64,000 bases of DNA from JAIQFL01 sp035295745 (lineage in GTDB: Bacteria > Acidobacteriota > Terriglobia > Bryobacterales > Bryobacteraceae), in the NCBI GenBank assembly GCA_035295745.1, contig DATGIL010000093.1:1-64000 (forward strand), given 5' to 3'. Numbering within the stretch: position 1 is the first letter of the stretch; each line of letters starts with the position of its first letter. The position numbers and the translations under genes are program-made. This document shows positions 40,468 to 49,353 of the stretch, one piece after another. The notes beneath the pieces were generated by a model that saw only the letters and a list, made by a program, of their open reading frames with translations, had not been told where the DNA came from and ran no database searches.

Positions 40468-42606
40468 ATGCTAATCGCCATGCACTTTACGCAGGGCCTC
40501 CTCATAGTGCTCACCGCCACATCCCTGACCGCGCTCCTCTGCGACGCGGCCGACCTGCCGCCCATTCCTCCCACCCCAAAGAAGCCCGTCACCGACGATT
40601 ACAACGGCGTGAAAGTCGTCGACGACTATCGATGGCTGGAGCCGCCGAACGATCCGGAAGTGCGCAAGTGGAGCAACAGCCAGAATGCGCGCACGCGGGC
40701 ATACCTCGACCAGTTGCCGATGCGGAAGGAACTTGTGGCTCGCCTCACCGAGCTCCTGGGCACGCAGTCGGTACGCTTCGCGGGGCTGCAATCGCGTGGC
40801 GCAGTACTGTTCGCGCTGCAGTTCCAACCTCCCAAGCTGCAGCCGTTTCTGGTGACTCTATCGTCGCCGGATGACCCGGCTTCCGCGCATGTGGTGGTCG
40901 ACCCCAATGCGATGGACCCGAGCGGATCGACCGCAATCGACTTCTACGAGCCGTCGCTCGACGGCAAACTGGTGGCTGTGTCGCTGTCGAAGGGTGGCAG
41001 CGAAGACGGGTCGGTGTCGGTCTTCGAAGTAGCCACCGGCAAGATGCTCGGCGAGGCCATCCCGCGCGTGAACGGGCCGACCGCCGGGGGAAGCGTGGCG
41101 TGGAACAGCGAAGGCAGCGGCTTCTGGTACACGCGTTATCCGCGCGAGGGCGAGCGCCCGGCCGCCGACATGAGCTTCTTCCAGCAGGTCTACTTTCACC
41201 ACCTCGGCGCTCCCACAGCACAGGATGAATACGCACTGGGCAAGAACTTTCCGCGGATTGCCGAGATCGAGTTGCAGTCATCCGACGACGGGCGGTTCAT
41301 TCTGGCGCGCATGGCCAACGGCGATGGCGGCGAGTACCTGCATTACATGAGAGGGCCGGAAGGCCGCTGGTACCAGGTGACGCGCCTGGCGGATCGCTGC
41401 TCCGAAGCGGCGTTTGGGCCCGACAATTCGCTTTACCTGCTCTCCCGTAAGGACGCGCCTTTGGGGCAGATACTCACGATCGCGGGTCCGAACTATGCGC
41501 TCGATAAAGCGAAGGTGGTGGTAACGGCGGGCCGTTCCTCGGTCGATGGATTTGTGGCTGCGAACGGCGTGCTCTACGTGCGCTACATGGCCGGCGGACC
41601 TTCGAAGCTGCTGGCGAAGGAACCGGGAAGACCGGACAAAACGGTGGCGATCGGCGAGATCACCTCGGTGGGCGAGATGGTGCGTGTAAAGGGCAATCAC
41701 CTGCTATTCGAAAACCAGAGCTATACGGAGCCGGCGGCATGGTACAGCTACGATCCGGCGAGCGGAGCCGTGAAGAAGACGGCGCTCGCGACCACGTCGC
41801 CCGCCACCTTCGGCGATGTCGAAGTGACGCGCCAGTTCGCGGTCTCCAAGGACAACACGCGCGTTCCCATGAACATCATCCGGCGCAAGGGGACGAAACT
41901 GGACGGCACGAACCCCACGCTGCTTTACGGGTATGGAGGGTACAACATCAGCCTCTCGCCCGATTTTGCGGCGCGGCGGCGCGTGTGGCTCGATCATGGG
42001 GGCATCTGGGTAGTAGCGAACCTGCGCGGCGGTGGAGAGTTCGGCGAGAGCTGGCACGAGCAGGGCGCCTTGACGAAGAAGCAGAACGTATTTGACGACT
42101 TCATCGCCTGTGCGGAGTACTTGATCAAGAACAAGTACACGAGTCCTGAGAAGCTGGCGATCGAAGGCGGCAGCAATGGCGGGCTGCTGATGGGAGCGGC
42201 GATGACGCAGCGGCCGGAGTTGTTTAGGGCGGTGGTCGCGCGGGTTGGCATCTACGACATGCTGCGCGTGGAGACGTTTCCCAATGGCGCGTTCAATGTG
42301 ACCGAGTTCGGCACCGTAAAGGAAGGCGAGCAGTTTCGTGCGCTCTACGGCTATTCGCCCTACCATCACGTCAAGGACGGAACGGACTATCCCGCAGTCC
42401 TATTTCTCACAGGCGATAATGACGGGCGCGTGGATCCTATGAACTCGCGCAAGATGACGGCGCGCCTGCAGGCGGCGACGCACTCGGGCCGTCCGATCTT
42501 CCTGCGCACCAGTTCGGCATCGGGCCACGGCATCGGCACAGCGCTGAATGAGCGCATCGAACAGGAGGCGGATGTGTACGCATTCCTGTTCGATCAGTTG
42601 AAGTAA
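40468..42606 (+). CDS. prolyl oligopeptidase (S9A family)
   Basis: 712-residue serine peptidase, probably exported (hydrophobic leader FTQGLLIVLTATSLTALLC; either ATG at 40468 or 40480 could start it). The N-terminal propeller domain begins with DDYNGVKVVDDYRWLEPPND, the S9A hallmark. The catalytic alpha/beta-hydrolase part has GGYNISLSPDFAARRRVWLD, the nucleophile Ser in EGGSNGGLLMG (about 567), Asp in TGDNDGRVDP (about 650) and His in SGHGIGTALN (about 686). It cleaves short proline-containing peptides. It stands alone, followed by a promoter for the ADOP permease. Confidence 0.94.
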   Translation: MLIAMHFTQGLLIVLTATSLTALLCDAADLPPIPPTPKKPVTDDYNGVKVVDDYRWLEPPNDPEVRKWSNSQNARTRAYLDQLPMRKELVARLTELLGTQSVRFAGLQSRGAVLFALQFQPPKLQPFLVTLSSPDDPASAHVVVDPNAMDPSGSTAIDFYEPSLDGKLVAVSLSKGGSEDGSVSVFEVATGKMLGEAIPRVNGPTAGGSVAWNSEGSGFWYTRYPREGERPAADMSFFQQVYFHHLGAPTAQDEYALGKNFPRIAEIELQSSDDGRFILARMANGDGGEYLHYMRGPEGRWYQVTRLADRCSEAAFGPDNSLYLLSRKDAPLGQILTIAGPNYALDKAKVVVTAGRSSVDGFVAANGVLYVRYMAGGPSKLLAKEPGRPDKTVAIGEITSVGEMVRVKGNHLLFENQSYTEPAAWYSYDPASGAVKKTALATTSPATFGDVEVTRQFAVSKDNTRVPMNIIRRKGTKLDGTNPTLLYGYGGYNISLSPDFAARRRVWLDHGGIWVVANLRGGGEFGESWHEQGALTKKQNVFDDFIACAEYLIKNKYTSPEKLAIEGGSNGGLLMGAAMTQRPELFRAVVARVGIYDMLRVETFPNGAFNVTEFGTVKEGEQFRALYGYSPYHHVKDGTDYPAVLFLTGDNDGRVDPMNSRKMTARLQAATHSGRPIFLRTSSASGHGIGTALNERIEQEADVYAFLFDQLK

Positions 42607-42614
42607 TTTCCGGC

Positions 42615-42643
42615 TTGACAGGGCCAAACGGCCGGCGCATACT
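42615..42643 (+). promoter_or_regulatory. sigma-70-type promoter for the ADOP permease
   Basis: TTGACA at 42615-42620, a 17-base spacer and CATACT at 42638-42643, which matches four of six -10 positions. The ATG follows 14 bases after the -10 box, so the leader would be extremely short. Confidence 0.55.
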
Positions 42644-42657
42644 CCTATCAAGAGTCT

Positions 42658-45237
42658 ATGGGAACTTGGCTGTCGCGCTTTCCGAAACGCCTTCGGGCCC
42701 TCATTCATCGGCATCAGCTCGACCAAGATTTGGCAGACGAGCTGAACTTTCATCGCGAGATGCTCGAGCAGGCGCACGGCCCTGCCACGGGCGCGCGCCG
42801 TTTTGGAAATCAGACACTGCTCACGGAGACCAGCCGCGATCTCCTCAGTTTCCGGTGGCTGGAAATGCTCTGGCGCGATCTTCGCTATGGCGCCCGCAGC
42901 TTGCGGCGCGCACCGGTAATGACGGGCGCGGCGATCTTATCCCTGGCATTGGGGATCGGCGCGGCCACCACCATCTACAGCCTCATCGACACGCTGCTAC
43001 TGCACGCCATCAGCGCGCGCGATCCGCAACGCGTGGTGCGCTTCTCCGGACTCTCCTATCAGAATTCACGCGATATCGCGGCGATGCAGGTCTTCCAAGA
43101 CCTGGCTTCCTACGATGTCTCATCGGTGAACTGGCATGCGGGCGAACGCACACAGGCGCTGTTCGCTCAACTGGTCGGCGCCAGTTTCTTCGACGCTCTC
43201 CAGGTAGCGCCCGTTGTCGGGCGGGTATTTCACGGCGACGAAGCCGAGCCCGCGCGGCAGCCACATGTAGCCGTGCTCACCTATCGCTTGTGGCAGCGGC
43301 AGTTCCATGGCGATCGCGATATCGCCGGCCGCACCATGCTGTTGAACGGAACTCCCTACACGGTGCTCGGCGTTTTGCCCCGCGATTACCGCTCGGTCAT
43401 GGGCATGGGAATCTCCCCCGAAATTTACGTCCCGCTGGAGCCCGCCCTTTCGCCTTCGATGATGGATCGCAGCCGCGGGATGTATCGAACAGTCGCGCGC
43501 CTGCGCGAAGGCCGAACGCTTGAGCAGACGCGCGACGAGCTATACGCGGCGCTGGCTCATCTGCAGCAGATCTACCCGGAAGATAACCGGCGGATCCTCG
43601 AGCGGCCGGCGGTGGAATCGATTACGGACACGGTATGGATGCGCGACATTCCGGAAGCACGCCCGGTTCTGACCTTTGCGTCTATCGCTGTCGGAGCTTC
43701 TCTGCTGGTGATGATGATCGCCTGCGCCAACGCCGGAGGTTTGCTGCTGGCCCGCACGGCGGCACGCGCTCGCGAGGTGGCGATCCGGCTCTCGATTGGC
43801 GCCAGCCGGCGGCGTATTTTGCAGCAGATGATGATTGAATCGGCGCTGCTGGCGCTGGCGGGCATTGCCGGCTCCCTGGCGATTACGAGTGCGGCGGCGG
43901 CGCTACTACAGCAGATTCCTGTGCCGGTACCGGTGCCGATCGAGTTCGCTTTTGCACTGGATTGGCGGTTGCTGGCGGTGGCGTGCGCGCTCGGACTCGC
44001 GGCCACATTACTTTGCGGCCTTCCCGCGGCGCTTCACGGCACACGGACAGCTCTCGCGACGGTGGTGAAGCTGGGTGCCGGCACCGGGTTCCGCCGGTTG
44101 CACCTGCGCAATCTGCTGGTGGCCGGACAATTCGCGGTCTCGGTCACACTGTTGGCAGCCTCGTTCCTCTTTGTGCGGAGCTTTGTGCATGTTCTGGCAG
44201 CCAATCCCGGGTTTGAAGTCGATCGGATCGTGTCGGTGAATCTGCAGCCGGCACGCGGACAGAGTTCGGGCGACTTGGGCCGGCGCCTTTTGGAACAGAT
44301 CCGGACCACTCCGGGAGTTGCCGCAGCGGCATGCGCCAGCTACCTACCGCTCAGTTTCGAAACCGGAGGTCAGCGGGTGCGGATCGCGCAGGGAAGCCCC
44401 AATTTCGAAGTTGGCGCGCAGTGGGTCGGTCCGGGGTATTTCGCCACGATGCAGATTCCAATGGTGGCTGGACGCGAGTTTGAGGATGCGGACCTGTCTG
44501 CTTCCGATCGCCATCCGATCATCGTCAACCAGGCGTTCGCCGACCGATATTTCGCCGGGAAGAACCCGGTTGGAATGCGCGTAATCCGTGCTAACCCGCG
44601 GGCTCGGGAATATTCGATGGAGATCGTCGGCGTGGCGAGGAACACCAAGCTGCGCTCACTGGGCGAGGCGTTCCAGCCGCTCACCTTCCTCCCTGAGGAA
44701 TCATTGCACTATGTGGTGCGCGCGGAAGGTCCGGCGAACACCATACTGGCGACACTTTCCCGAGTCGCTTCCGAAACCGATCCCACGGCCGGCATTACGG
44801 TGAAGCCTCTTCGAGAGCATGTGGACGCCAGCACATGGCCGGTGCGGTTCGGGGCGGCGTCGATTGGAATGTTCGCGACGCTGGGATTGTTGCTCGCGGC
44901 GGTGGGACTTTACGGCAGCATGGCGTACGCCGTGGCTCACCGGAAGGTGGAGATCGGAGTGCGCATGGCGCTCGGCGCAGGTCGTGCGGAGGTGTTGCAT
45001 CTGATCCTGCGCGACGGCCTGCGCATCGTGGCGGCCGGGAGCGCATTGGGGCTCGCCGGAGCACTACTGGCTACGCGATCCTTGGAGAGCCTGCTCGCGG
45101 ATGGGCTGTCGCCGCGCGATCCGCTGGCGTTCGCCGGAGTAGTGGTGGTGCTGTCGCTCGCGGGGCTGACGGCATGCGTGCTGCCGGCGATGCGAGCGGT
45201 GCAAGTGGATCCCAACTGCGCGCTGCGGCATGAGTGA
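42658..45237 (+). CDS. ADOP-type ABC transporter permease (MacB/FtsX-like)
   Basis: 859-residue membrane protein of the 'acidobacterial duplicated orphan permease' type. It has the characteristic cytosolic leader (LSRFPKRLRALIHRHQLDQD, LADELNFHREMLEQ, WRDLRYGARSLRRAPVMTG). There are two MacB-type modules, each with an extracellular periplasmic-core domain and an FtsX permease domain: module 1 about 85-440, with VAIRLSIGASRRRILQQMMI; module 2 about 465-859, with KVEIGVRMALGAGRAEVLHL. Total transmembrane helices about eight. No ATPase gene is adjacent, which is usual for these orphans. The transported substrate is unknown. Confidence 0.93.
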   Translation: MGTWLSRFPKRLRALIHRHQLDQDLADELNFHREMLEQAHGPATGARRFGNQTLLTETSRDLLSFRWLEMLWRDLRYGARSLRRAPVMTGAAILSLALGIGAATTIYSLIDTLLLHAISARDPQRVVRFSGLSYQNSRDIAAMQVFQDLASYDVSSVNWHAGERTQALFAQLVGASFFDALQVAPVVGRVFHGDEAEPARQPHVAVLTYRLWQRQFHGDRDIAGRTMLLNGTPYTVLGVLPRDYRSVMGMGISPEIYVPLEPALSPSMMDRSRGMYRTVARLREGRTLEQTRDELYAALAHLQQIYPEDNRRILERPAVESITDTVWMRDIPEARPVLTFASIAVGASLLVMMIACANAGGLLLARTAARAREVAIRLSIGASRRRILQQMMIESALLALAGIAGSLAITSAAAALLQQIPVPVPVPIEFAFALDWRLLAVACALGLAATLLCGLPAALHGTRTALATVVKLGAGTGFRRLHLRNLLVAGQFAVSVTLLAASFLFVRSFVHVLAANPGFEVDRIVSVNLQPARGQSSGDLGRRLLEQIRTTPGVAAAACASYLPLSFETGGQRVRIAQGSPNFEVGAQWVGPGYFATMQIPMVAGREFEDADLSASDRHPIIVNQAFADRYFAGKNPVGMRVIRANPRAREYSMEIVGVARNTKLRSLGEAFQPLTFLPEESLHYVVRAEGPANTILATLSRVASETDPTAGITVKPLREHVDASTWPVRFGAASIGMFATLGLLLAAVGLYGSMAYAVAHRKVEIGVRMALGAGRAEVLHLILRDGLRIVAAGSALGLAGALLATRSLESLLADGLSPRDPLAFAGVVVVLSLAGLTACVLPAMRAVQVDPNCALRHE

Positions 45238-45363
45238 CAGGCGGCGGTTCGGGCTGAACACCGAGGGTCCCTTTTCCTGGTCGCACCCGCTCACGTCGGG
45301 ATGAGCCACGCCCACCACAGATTAGGCCGAGGTTTGTCACAATGGGTCGAGTCTTCCCGTAGC

Positions 45364-46371
45364 ATGAACAGCCGGCGTCAATTTGTGTGGGGTTCGCTCT
45401 GCTCCTGTCTTCCACCCTTCGCAGGCGGGCAATCCGCGCCTTCTGTTCCGGTCGACTCTGGCCGGGGGCGGCCAGCATCAGGAGGTTCGGTAGTGGAAAC
45501 TGTGAGGCTGCTGGGAGTACCTCTCCGTTCAGGATCACTCTATCCGGGTAGTGAGAACGATGCGAAGGGTTATCGGGACGCAGGGTTGGTTGATGTCCTG
45601 CGTAGGGCGGGAAATCAAGTGGTTGACGACGGGGATCTGGAGATCCCGAGCTATCTGCCGCATCACTCCATCCCCCCGATCCGTAATTGGCCAGGCCCGC
45701 GAATCGTTTGGGACCTGGCGCGCTTACGCGTCGCACAATATCTTGAGCATGCCGACCACCTGCCAGTGCTTCTGGGCTGCGATTGCAGTATCGTCGTCGG
45801 AACCGCGCAAGCACTGAGCAACGCAGGCGACGTCCATGTCATCTACATCGACGGGGACTTCGACGATGCCCCGCCCGAGGCGACCACTACCCGGAGCGGT
45901 GCGGCACTGGCCGTTTGGCTTTTGACCAACGAATCGCCGTTTTGCTCCCGGCCGTTGACTCCTGAGAAAGTATCCGTAGTCGGCTGGACGAATGGGCCTT
46001 TCGCGGGCTCGACGAAGGTGGGGTCGATCTCCCTGAAAGAGATTCGCGAGCGGGGACGAGGCGAAGCTATACAAAGCCTGTTGCAACGCATTCCTCAAAG
46101 GACCAAAATTCTCGTTCATCTTGATATCGACGCGGTTCGCCAGAGCGACTTGCCTGCCGCCTATTTCCCTCACACAGAGGGTCTTTCGCTGGAGGAAGCG
46201 GGCGAGATGCTGGACACCGTCTTGACCGACGAGCGTGTTCGGCTCATAGAGATCAGCGAATACGCAGCCCTCCGCGATGCAGATGGCCAATCGGCAGTCA
46301 AAATTGCAGGTTTGCTGGCCCATGCTCTGGATCAACGGCGGGCGAGAAGGCTCCACGACAGCAAGCCGTAG
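45364..46371 (+). CDS. Tat-exported arginase-fold protein with altered metal ligands
   Basis: 335-residue protein of the arginase/ureohydrolase fold. The ATG at 45364 begins a twin-arginine signal (MNSRRQFVWGSLCSC), suggesting folded export, unusual for this family. Core motifs are recognisable but changed. The usual GGDHS is LLGCDCSI (His to Cys). The usual DAHxD is IDGDFDD (His to Asp). The catalytic His loop SGNLHG is replaced by RSGAALA. The SxDxDxxDP motif is HLDIDAVRQSD. Four Asp ligand positions remain, so a metal may still bind, but arginase or agmatinase activity is doubtful. No related pathway genes flank it. Confidence 0.7.
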   Translation: MNSRRQFVWGSLCSCLPPFAGGQSAPSVPVDSGRGRPASGGSVVETVRLLGVPLRSGSLYPGSENDAKGYRDAGLVDVLRRAGNQVVDDGDLEIPSYLPHHSIPPIRNWPGPRIVWDLARLRVAQYLEHADHLPVLLGCDCSIVVGTAQALSNAGDVHVIYIDGDFDDAPPEATTTRSGAALAVWLLTNESPFCSRPLTPEKVSVVGWTNGPFAGSTKVGSISLKEIRERGRGEAIQSLLQRIPQRTKILVHLDIDAVRQSDLPAAYFPHTEGLSLEEAGEMLDTVLTDERVRLIEISEYAALRDADGQSAVKIAGLLAHALDQRRARRLHDSKP

Positions 46372-46516
46372 CGCAGAAGAGGGTCGGTTAGGCGAACATG
46401 CGCCCTAGGCAGTCGCAAGGACTAGGCACGCAGGCCTTCCCTTGGCGAGACCTCCACTTCGTTGCGCGCAAAAAAAAAAATCGGCTGGGAGGCCATGCTA
46501 CGCTGTCCTGCAGAGC

Positions 46517-47050
46517 GTGGTTACGGGATCGCATGGGCGATATCAGTGGCTGGTGGATCGGCCGAACGGCATCGGACATCTGATCGAGCGCTGTCCCGAG
46601 GCTTTGCTGGATCGCTACCTGGTCGTTGCGTGTTTCGATAGCGCTCCTCTTCACCCCAATGCCGAAGAGAAGCAGGCTGGATGGTCCTTTGAGAGCGAGT
46701 TGGCCTATAGTCCCCGGCTCGAGTCTCTCAGACTACTTCCACACGAAAACTTCGATGAGTGGTATGTCTTCACCTCACCGGCCAGACTCTGCTCGTGCGA
46801 GGTTTTCACCAACTTCGGAGGGTTCACGCTTAGGAATCCAGAGGAATCCTTGGCCGCGTTGCATCCAACCTGGGACCGCGTCGGCGCGAAGGTGCTCGCC
46901 GATGAGCAAATGCGTCAACAGGAGCGGTTTTGGAACCAGTTGGAGTTGTTGGGCGCCGAATCATACATCGCCGACGGAGACAACTTCATCTTCGCCACGG
47001 CCAACGCCGGCCTGTTCGCTCGCGTAGCAATCGCGTTTCGATCAGTCTAG
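46517..47050 (+). CDS. hypothetical protein
   Basis: Unrecognised cytoplasmic protein of about 177 residues if the GTG at 46517 is used; in-frame starts lie further upstream but read into a low-complexity segment next to an 11-A run (46470-46480). The protein is rich in aromatic and acidic residues (YQWLVDRPNGIGHLIERCPE, LLDRYLVVACFDSAPLHP, ESLRLLPHENFDEWYVFTSP, FTNFGGFTLRNPEE). It has a compact single-domain look and no signal or membrane segment. It resembles small immunity-type proteins only in size and composition. It converges with the MFS gene. Confidence 0.55.
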   Translation: MVTGSHGRYQWLVDRPNGIGHLIERCPEALLDRYLVVACFDSAPLHPNAEEKQAGWSFESELAYSPRLESLRLLPHENFDEWYVFTSPARLCSCEVFTNFGGFTLRNPEESLAALHPTWDRVGAKVLADEQMRQQERFWNQLELLGAESYIADGDNFIFATANAGLFARVAIAFRSV

Positions 47051-47080
47051 GAAAGCTTGGCCCACGAGCCGCCGACTACC

Positions 47081-48304
47081 TCACTGCGCCTCGCGTTTGA
47101 TGAAGAGAGCGATGGCGGTGACCAGGAACGCGCCCGCCACCAGGTACACGACCGAAGCCAGCGCGATGGCGCCTCCCAGGCCGTAATCCTGCGCCAGAAT
47201 GCCAATCGTGAGAGGGGCCGCGGCACCGCCGCCCAGCCAGCCGACCGAATTCATCAGACCCGCAGCGCTCCCGCGAGTCTCGGGCGGCACGACATCGTAG
47301 ACGGACGCGAAGATATTGGCGTCGTAGAGACCCTTGGCGAATCCCCAGCAGGTGAGCGCCACGATAAGCCAGCCGATCGACTTGGTCATCCCGCAGAGGA
47401 GTACAAAGGGCGCTCCCGCAAACACGCCAATCGCTTGCACCCAGAGCCGGCCGCCGGGTGTGCGCCGGCGCCACGTGTCGGCCAGCCAGCCTCCCAATGG
47501 TGCGCCTACCATGCTCGCCAATTGAGCGAAGATCGTCGCGGCAAGGCCGGCCATGGCGAGATTGAGCTGGAAGCGGTCATGCAGGAACTTAGGCATCCAT
47601 GAGAGCAGCACCACCGCGACGAAATTGGCACAAAGGAACGCTGCGAGCAAGCAGAGCACGGTGGGCTTGCGCAACAGAAGACGGAATTCGTGGATCGCCG
47701 CGGGAGGCGGTTCCTGCGTGGCGACAGCGGTCGGCTCCCGAAGGAAGCGATGGATGACAATCCCAAGCAGGATCCCTGCGCCGCCGAACACGACGAACGA
47801 CCATCGCCAGCCGTACTGCTGTGCGATCAAGCCAGCAAAGAAGCCGCCAGCCACGGTCCCGATGTAGACGCTCGTCTGGTGCAGGCCCATGGCGCGAGAG
47901 CGGGTCTCACGGCCGTGATAGCCGCTAATCGCCGACATGGAGGCCGGGAAGTAGAACGTTTCGCCGAGCCCCTCAGCCGCGCGGAAGGCCAGCAGTTGGG
48001 GGAAGGTGCGCGACAACGCTGTGGTCACACAGATGATGCTCCACACATAGAGCCCGCCCAGGATTGCCGAAACCCGGCGGACGCGGTCGACGATGGCGCC
48101 CGCGACCATACCGAAGATGCCATACGTGATGGCGAAGGACGAGCCCAGCAGGCCCAATTGCACCGAATTGAGGTGCAGTTCCTTCTCCAGAAGCGGAAAG
48201 ACCGCGAAGACCGCCTGCCGGTCGGCATAATTGAAGAAGGAGATGCCCCACAGCATTCCAACGACAGCCCACTTGTAACGCCCGGACGCGGCGAGGTCGC
48301 CCAT
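47081..48304 (-). CDS. MFS transporter
   Basis: 407-residue major-facilitator permease with about twelve transmembrane helices. The first loop has the MFS signature region GAIVDRVRRVSAILGGLYVW (D-R-R pattern between helices 2 and 3), and a matching GGWLADTWRRRTPGGRLWVQ lies in the second half. FNYADRQAVFAVFPLLEKEL in helix 1 resembles the anion:cation/hexuronate-type symporters. It starts two bases after the MarR stop on the same transcript. Substrate could be an organic acid, sugar acid or drug. Confidence 0.92.
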   Translation of the reverse strand: MGDLAASGRYKWAVVGMLWGISFFNYADRQAVFAVFPLLEKELHLNSVQLGLLGSSFAITYGIFGMVAGAIVDRVRRVSAILGGLYVWSIICVTTALSRTFPQLLAFRAAEGLGETFYFPASMSAISGYHGRETRSRAMGLHQTSVYIGTVAGGFFAGLIAQQYGWRWSFVVFGGAGILLGIVIHRFLREPTAVATQEPPPAAIHEFRLLLRKPTVLCLLAAFLCANFVAVVLLSWMPKFLHDRFQLNLAMAGLAATIFAQLASMVGAPLGGWLADTWRRRTPGGRLWVQAIGVFAGAPFVLLCGMTKSIGWLIVALTCWGFAKGLYDANIFASVYDVVPPETRGSAAGLMNSVGWLGGGAAAPLTIGILAQDYGLGGAIALASVVYLVAGAFLVTAIALFIKREAQ

Positions 48305-48306
48305 CC

Positions 48307-48744
48307 CTATCTTTCTATCATTGACTGTGCTGCCAGACCCAGTTTTTTAAGTAGGGCAATGGCCTCCGCTCGCTCTGCGGGAGAAAGTCCGGATGTGGCG
48401 GCTTCCATGGCGGCTTCGTGATCGGCGAATGCCTGTGAGATGAGGTCGTGGCCAGACGCGGTGAGGAAGACCACTCGAGCACGGCGGTCGGCAGGGTCGT
48501 TACGGCGTTCCACGAGCCCTTTATTCTCCAGGCGATCGACCGCCGCGGTGATGGAGCCGCTCGTGAGCCTGATGAGTGAACCGATAGTGTTTACGGGCAG
48601 TGGGCCCTTGTGCAGCAAAGCCTCCAACGCACCGAAATCGGAGAGACACAGGCCAAGCGATTGGATGTGCCGTTCGGCGTGCTCGCGAACGGAATCATAG
48701 GCCTTCGAGAGGACTAACCAGAGGTGAATGCCGCTAGCCTTCAC
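48307..48744 (-). CDS. MarR-family transcriptional regulator
   Basis: 145-residue winged-helix regulator. The recognition region (PVNTIGSLIRLTSGSITAAV) is followed by the wing DRLENKGLVERRNDPADRRA, the signature of the family, and a C-terminal dimer helix. The start is a GTG. It precedes and nearly abuts the MFS transporter gene, so it probably represses that operon in response to the exported compound. Direct repeats TATCTTAA occur just upstream of its start. Confidence 0.93.
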   Translation of the reverse strand: MKASGIHLWLVLSKAYDSVREHAERHIQSLGLCLSDFGALEALLHKGPLPVNTIGSLIRLTSGSITAAVDRLENKGLVERRNDPADRRARVVFLTASGHDLISQAFADHEAAMEAATSGLSPAERAEAIALLKKLGLAAQSMIER

Positions 48745-48750
48745 TGGCTA

Positions 48751-48773
48751 TATCTTAACATCAACTATCTTAA
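48751..48773. promoter_or_regulatory. direct repeats upstream of MarR gene
   Basis: TATCTTAA occurs at 48751-48758 and again at 48766-48773, 15 bases apart, within 30 bases upstream of the GTG start of the MarR gene. The sites are candidate operator half-sites for MarR autoregulation; a -35/-10 pair is not obvious. Confidence 0.45.
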
Positions 48774-48900
48774 GGTCGAGAGACATTCCCCTCCCCGCAG
48801 GCAATACCAGTACTTTAGTTTGATGTTTGTGCCTTCACTGACACCCCAAAAAAGGGGGCTCAATTTCGGGCATTTTCGGTTAAAGTTATGCTAGATCAAA

Positions 48901-49350
48901 ATGCGTAAGCCTACGAGCTGGCCACCCAGTACCGGGAGTCGGCGTTCCCTGGATTTGGCTCGTGTTTTGCTGGTACACGGCGAATTAGCGCCGCGTCTGG
49001 CGTTGCAAACGATTCTCCAGGCGGGCGGCTATTCGGTGGACGTCGCCGCGACTCCCGCAGAAGCAATCGCCAAACTGGATGAAGGAGAATACGATCTGGT
49101 GTTGAGCGACGCGGAATTCGGCTCTCGCCCCGCAGGCCGGAATCTCCTCGCCTATGCGCGGGTGAAACACTATAGACCCGCGACCGCGCTGGTGACTTCA
49201 TACGAACCGAAGCTGAAATATCGAACCGTCAGCCGGCGACATCAAATCTCCGTCGGCACGGAGAACCTTGCGAACCTGCTCAGCGGTGTTGCCGAATTAA
49301 TTGGCGTGCGGGCATCGCGACGGTACCGTCCGCTGCCGGCAGCGTTTTAA
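48901..49350 (+). CDS. degenerate receiver-domain protein
   Basis: 149-residue single-domain protein with a CheY-like fold signature: ARVLLVHGELAPRLALQTIL, then GYSVDVAATPAEAIAKLDEG and YDLVLSDAEFGSRPAGRNLL. The phosphoacceptor Asp (LSDAEF) is kept, but the acid pair is replaced (VHGE). The Lys-Pro motif is also gone; the last part reads ALVTSYEPKLKYRTVSRRHQ. It is probably a pseudo-receiver acting by protein contact. The ATG at 48901 lacks a strong ribosome site. It ends three bases before the end of the convergent NlpC/P60-like gene. Confidence 0.75.
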   Translation: MRKPTSWPPSTGSRRSLDLARVLLVHGELAPRLALQTILQAGGYSVDVAATPAEAIAKLDEGEYDLVLSDAEFGSRPAGRNLLAYARVKHYRPATALVTSYEPKLKYRTVSRRHQISVGTENLANLLSGVAELIGVRASRRYRPLPAAF

Positions 49351-49353
49351 AGG

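Noticed and set aside
46470..46480. Run of 11 A residues upstream of the 46517 gene
   Set aside because: It could shift the reading frame of an upstream extension, but nothing upstream looks coding, so no frameshifting claim is made.
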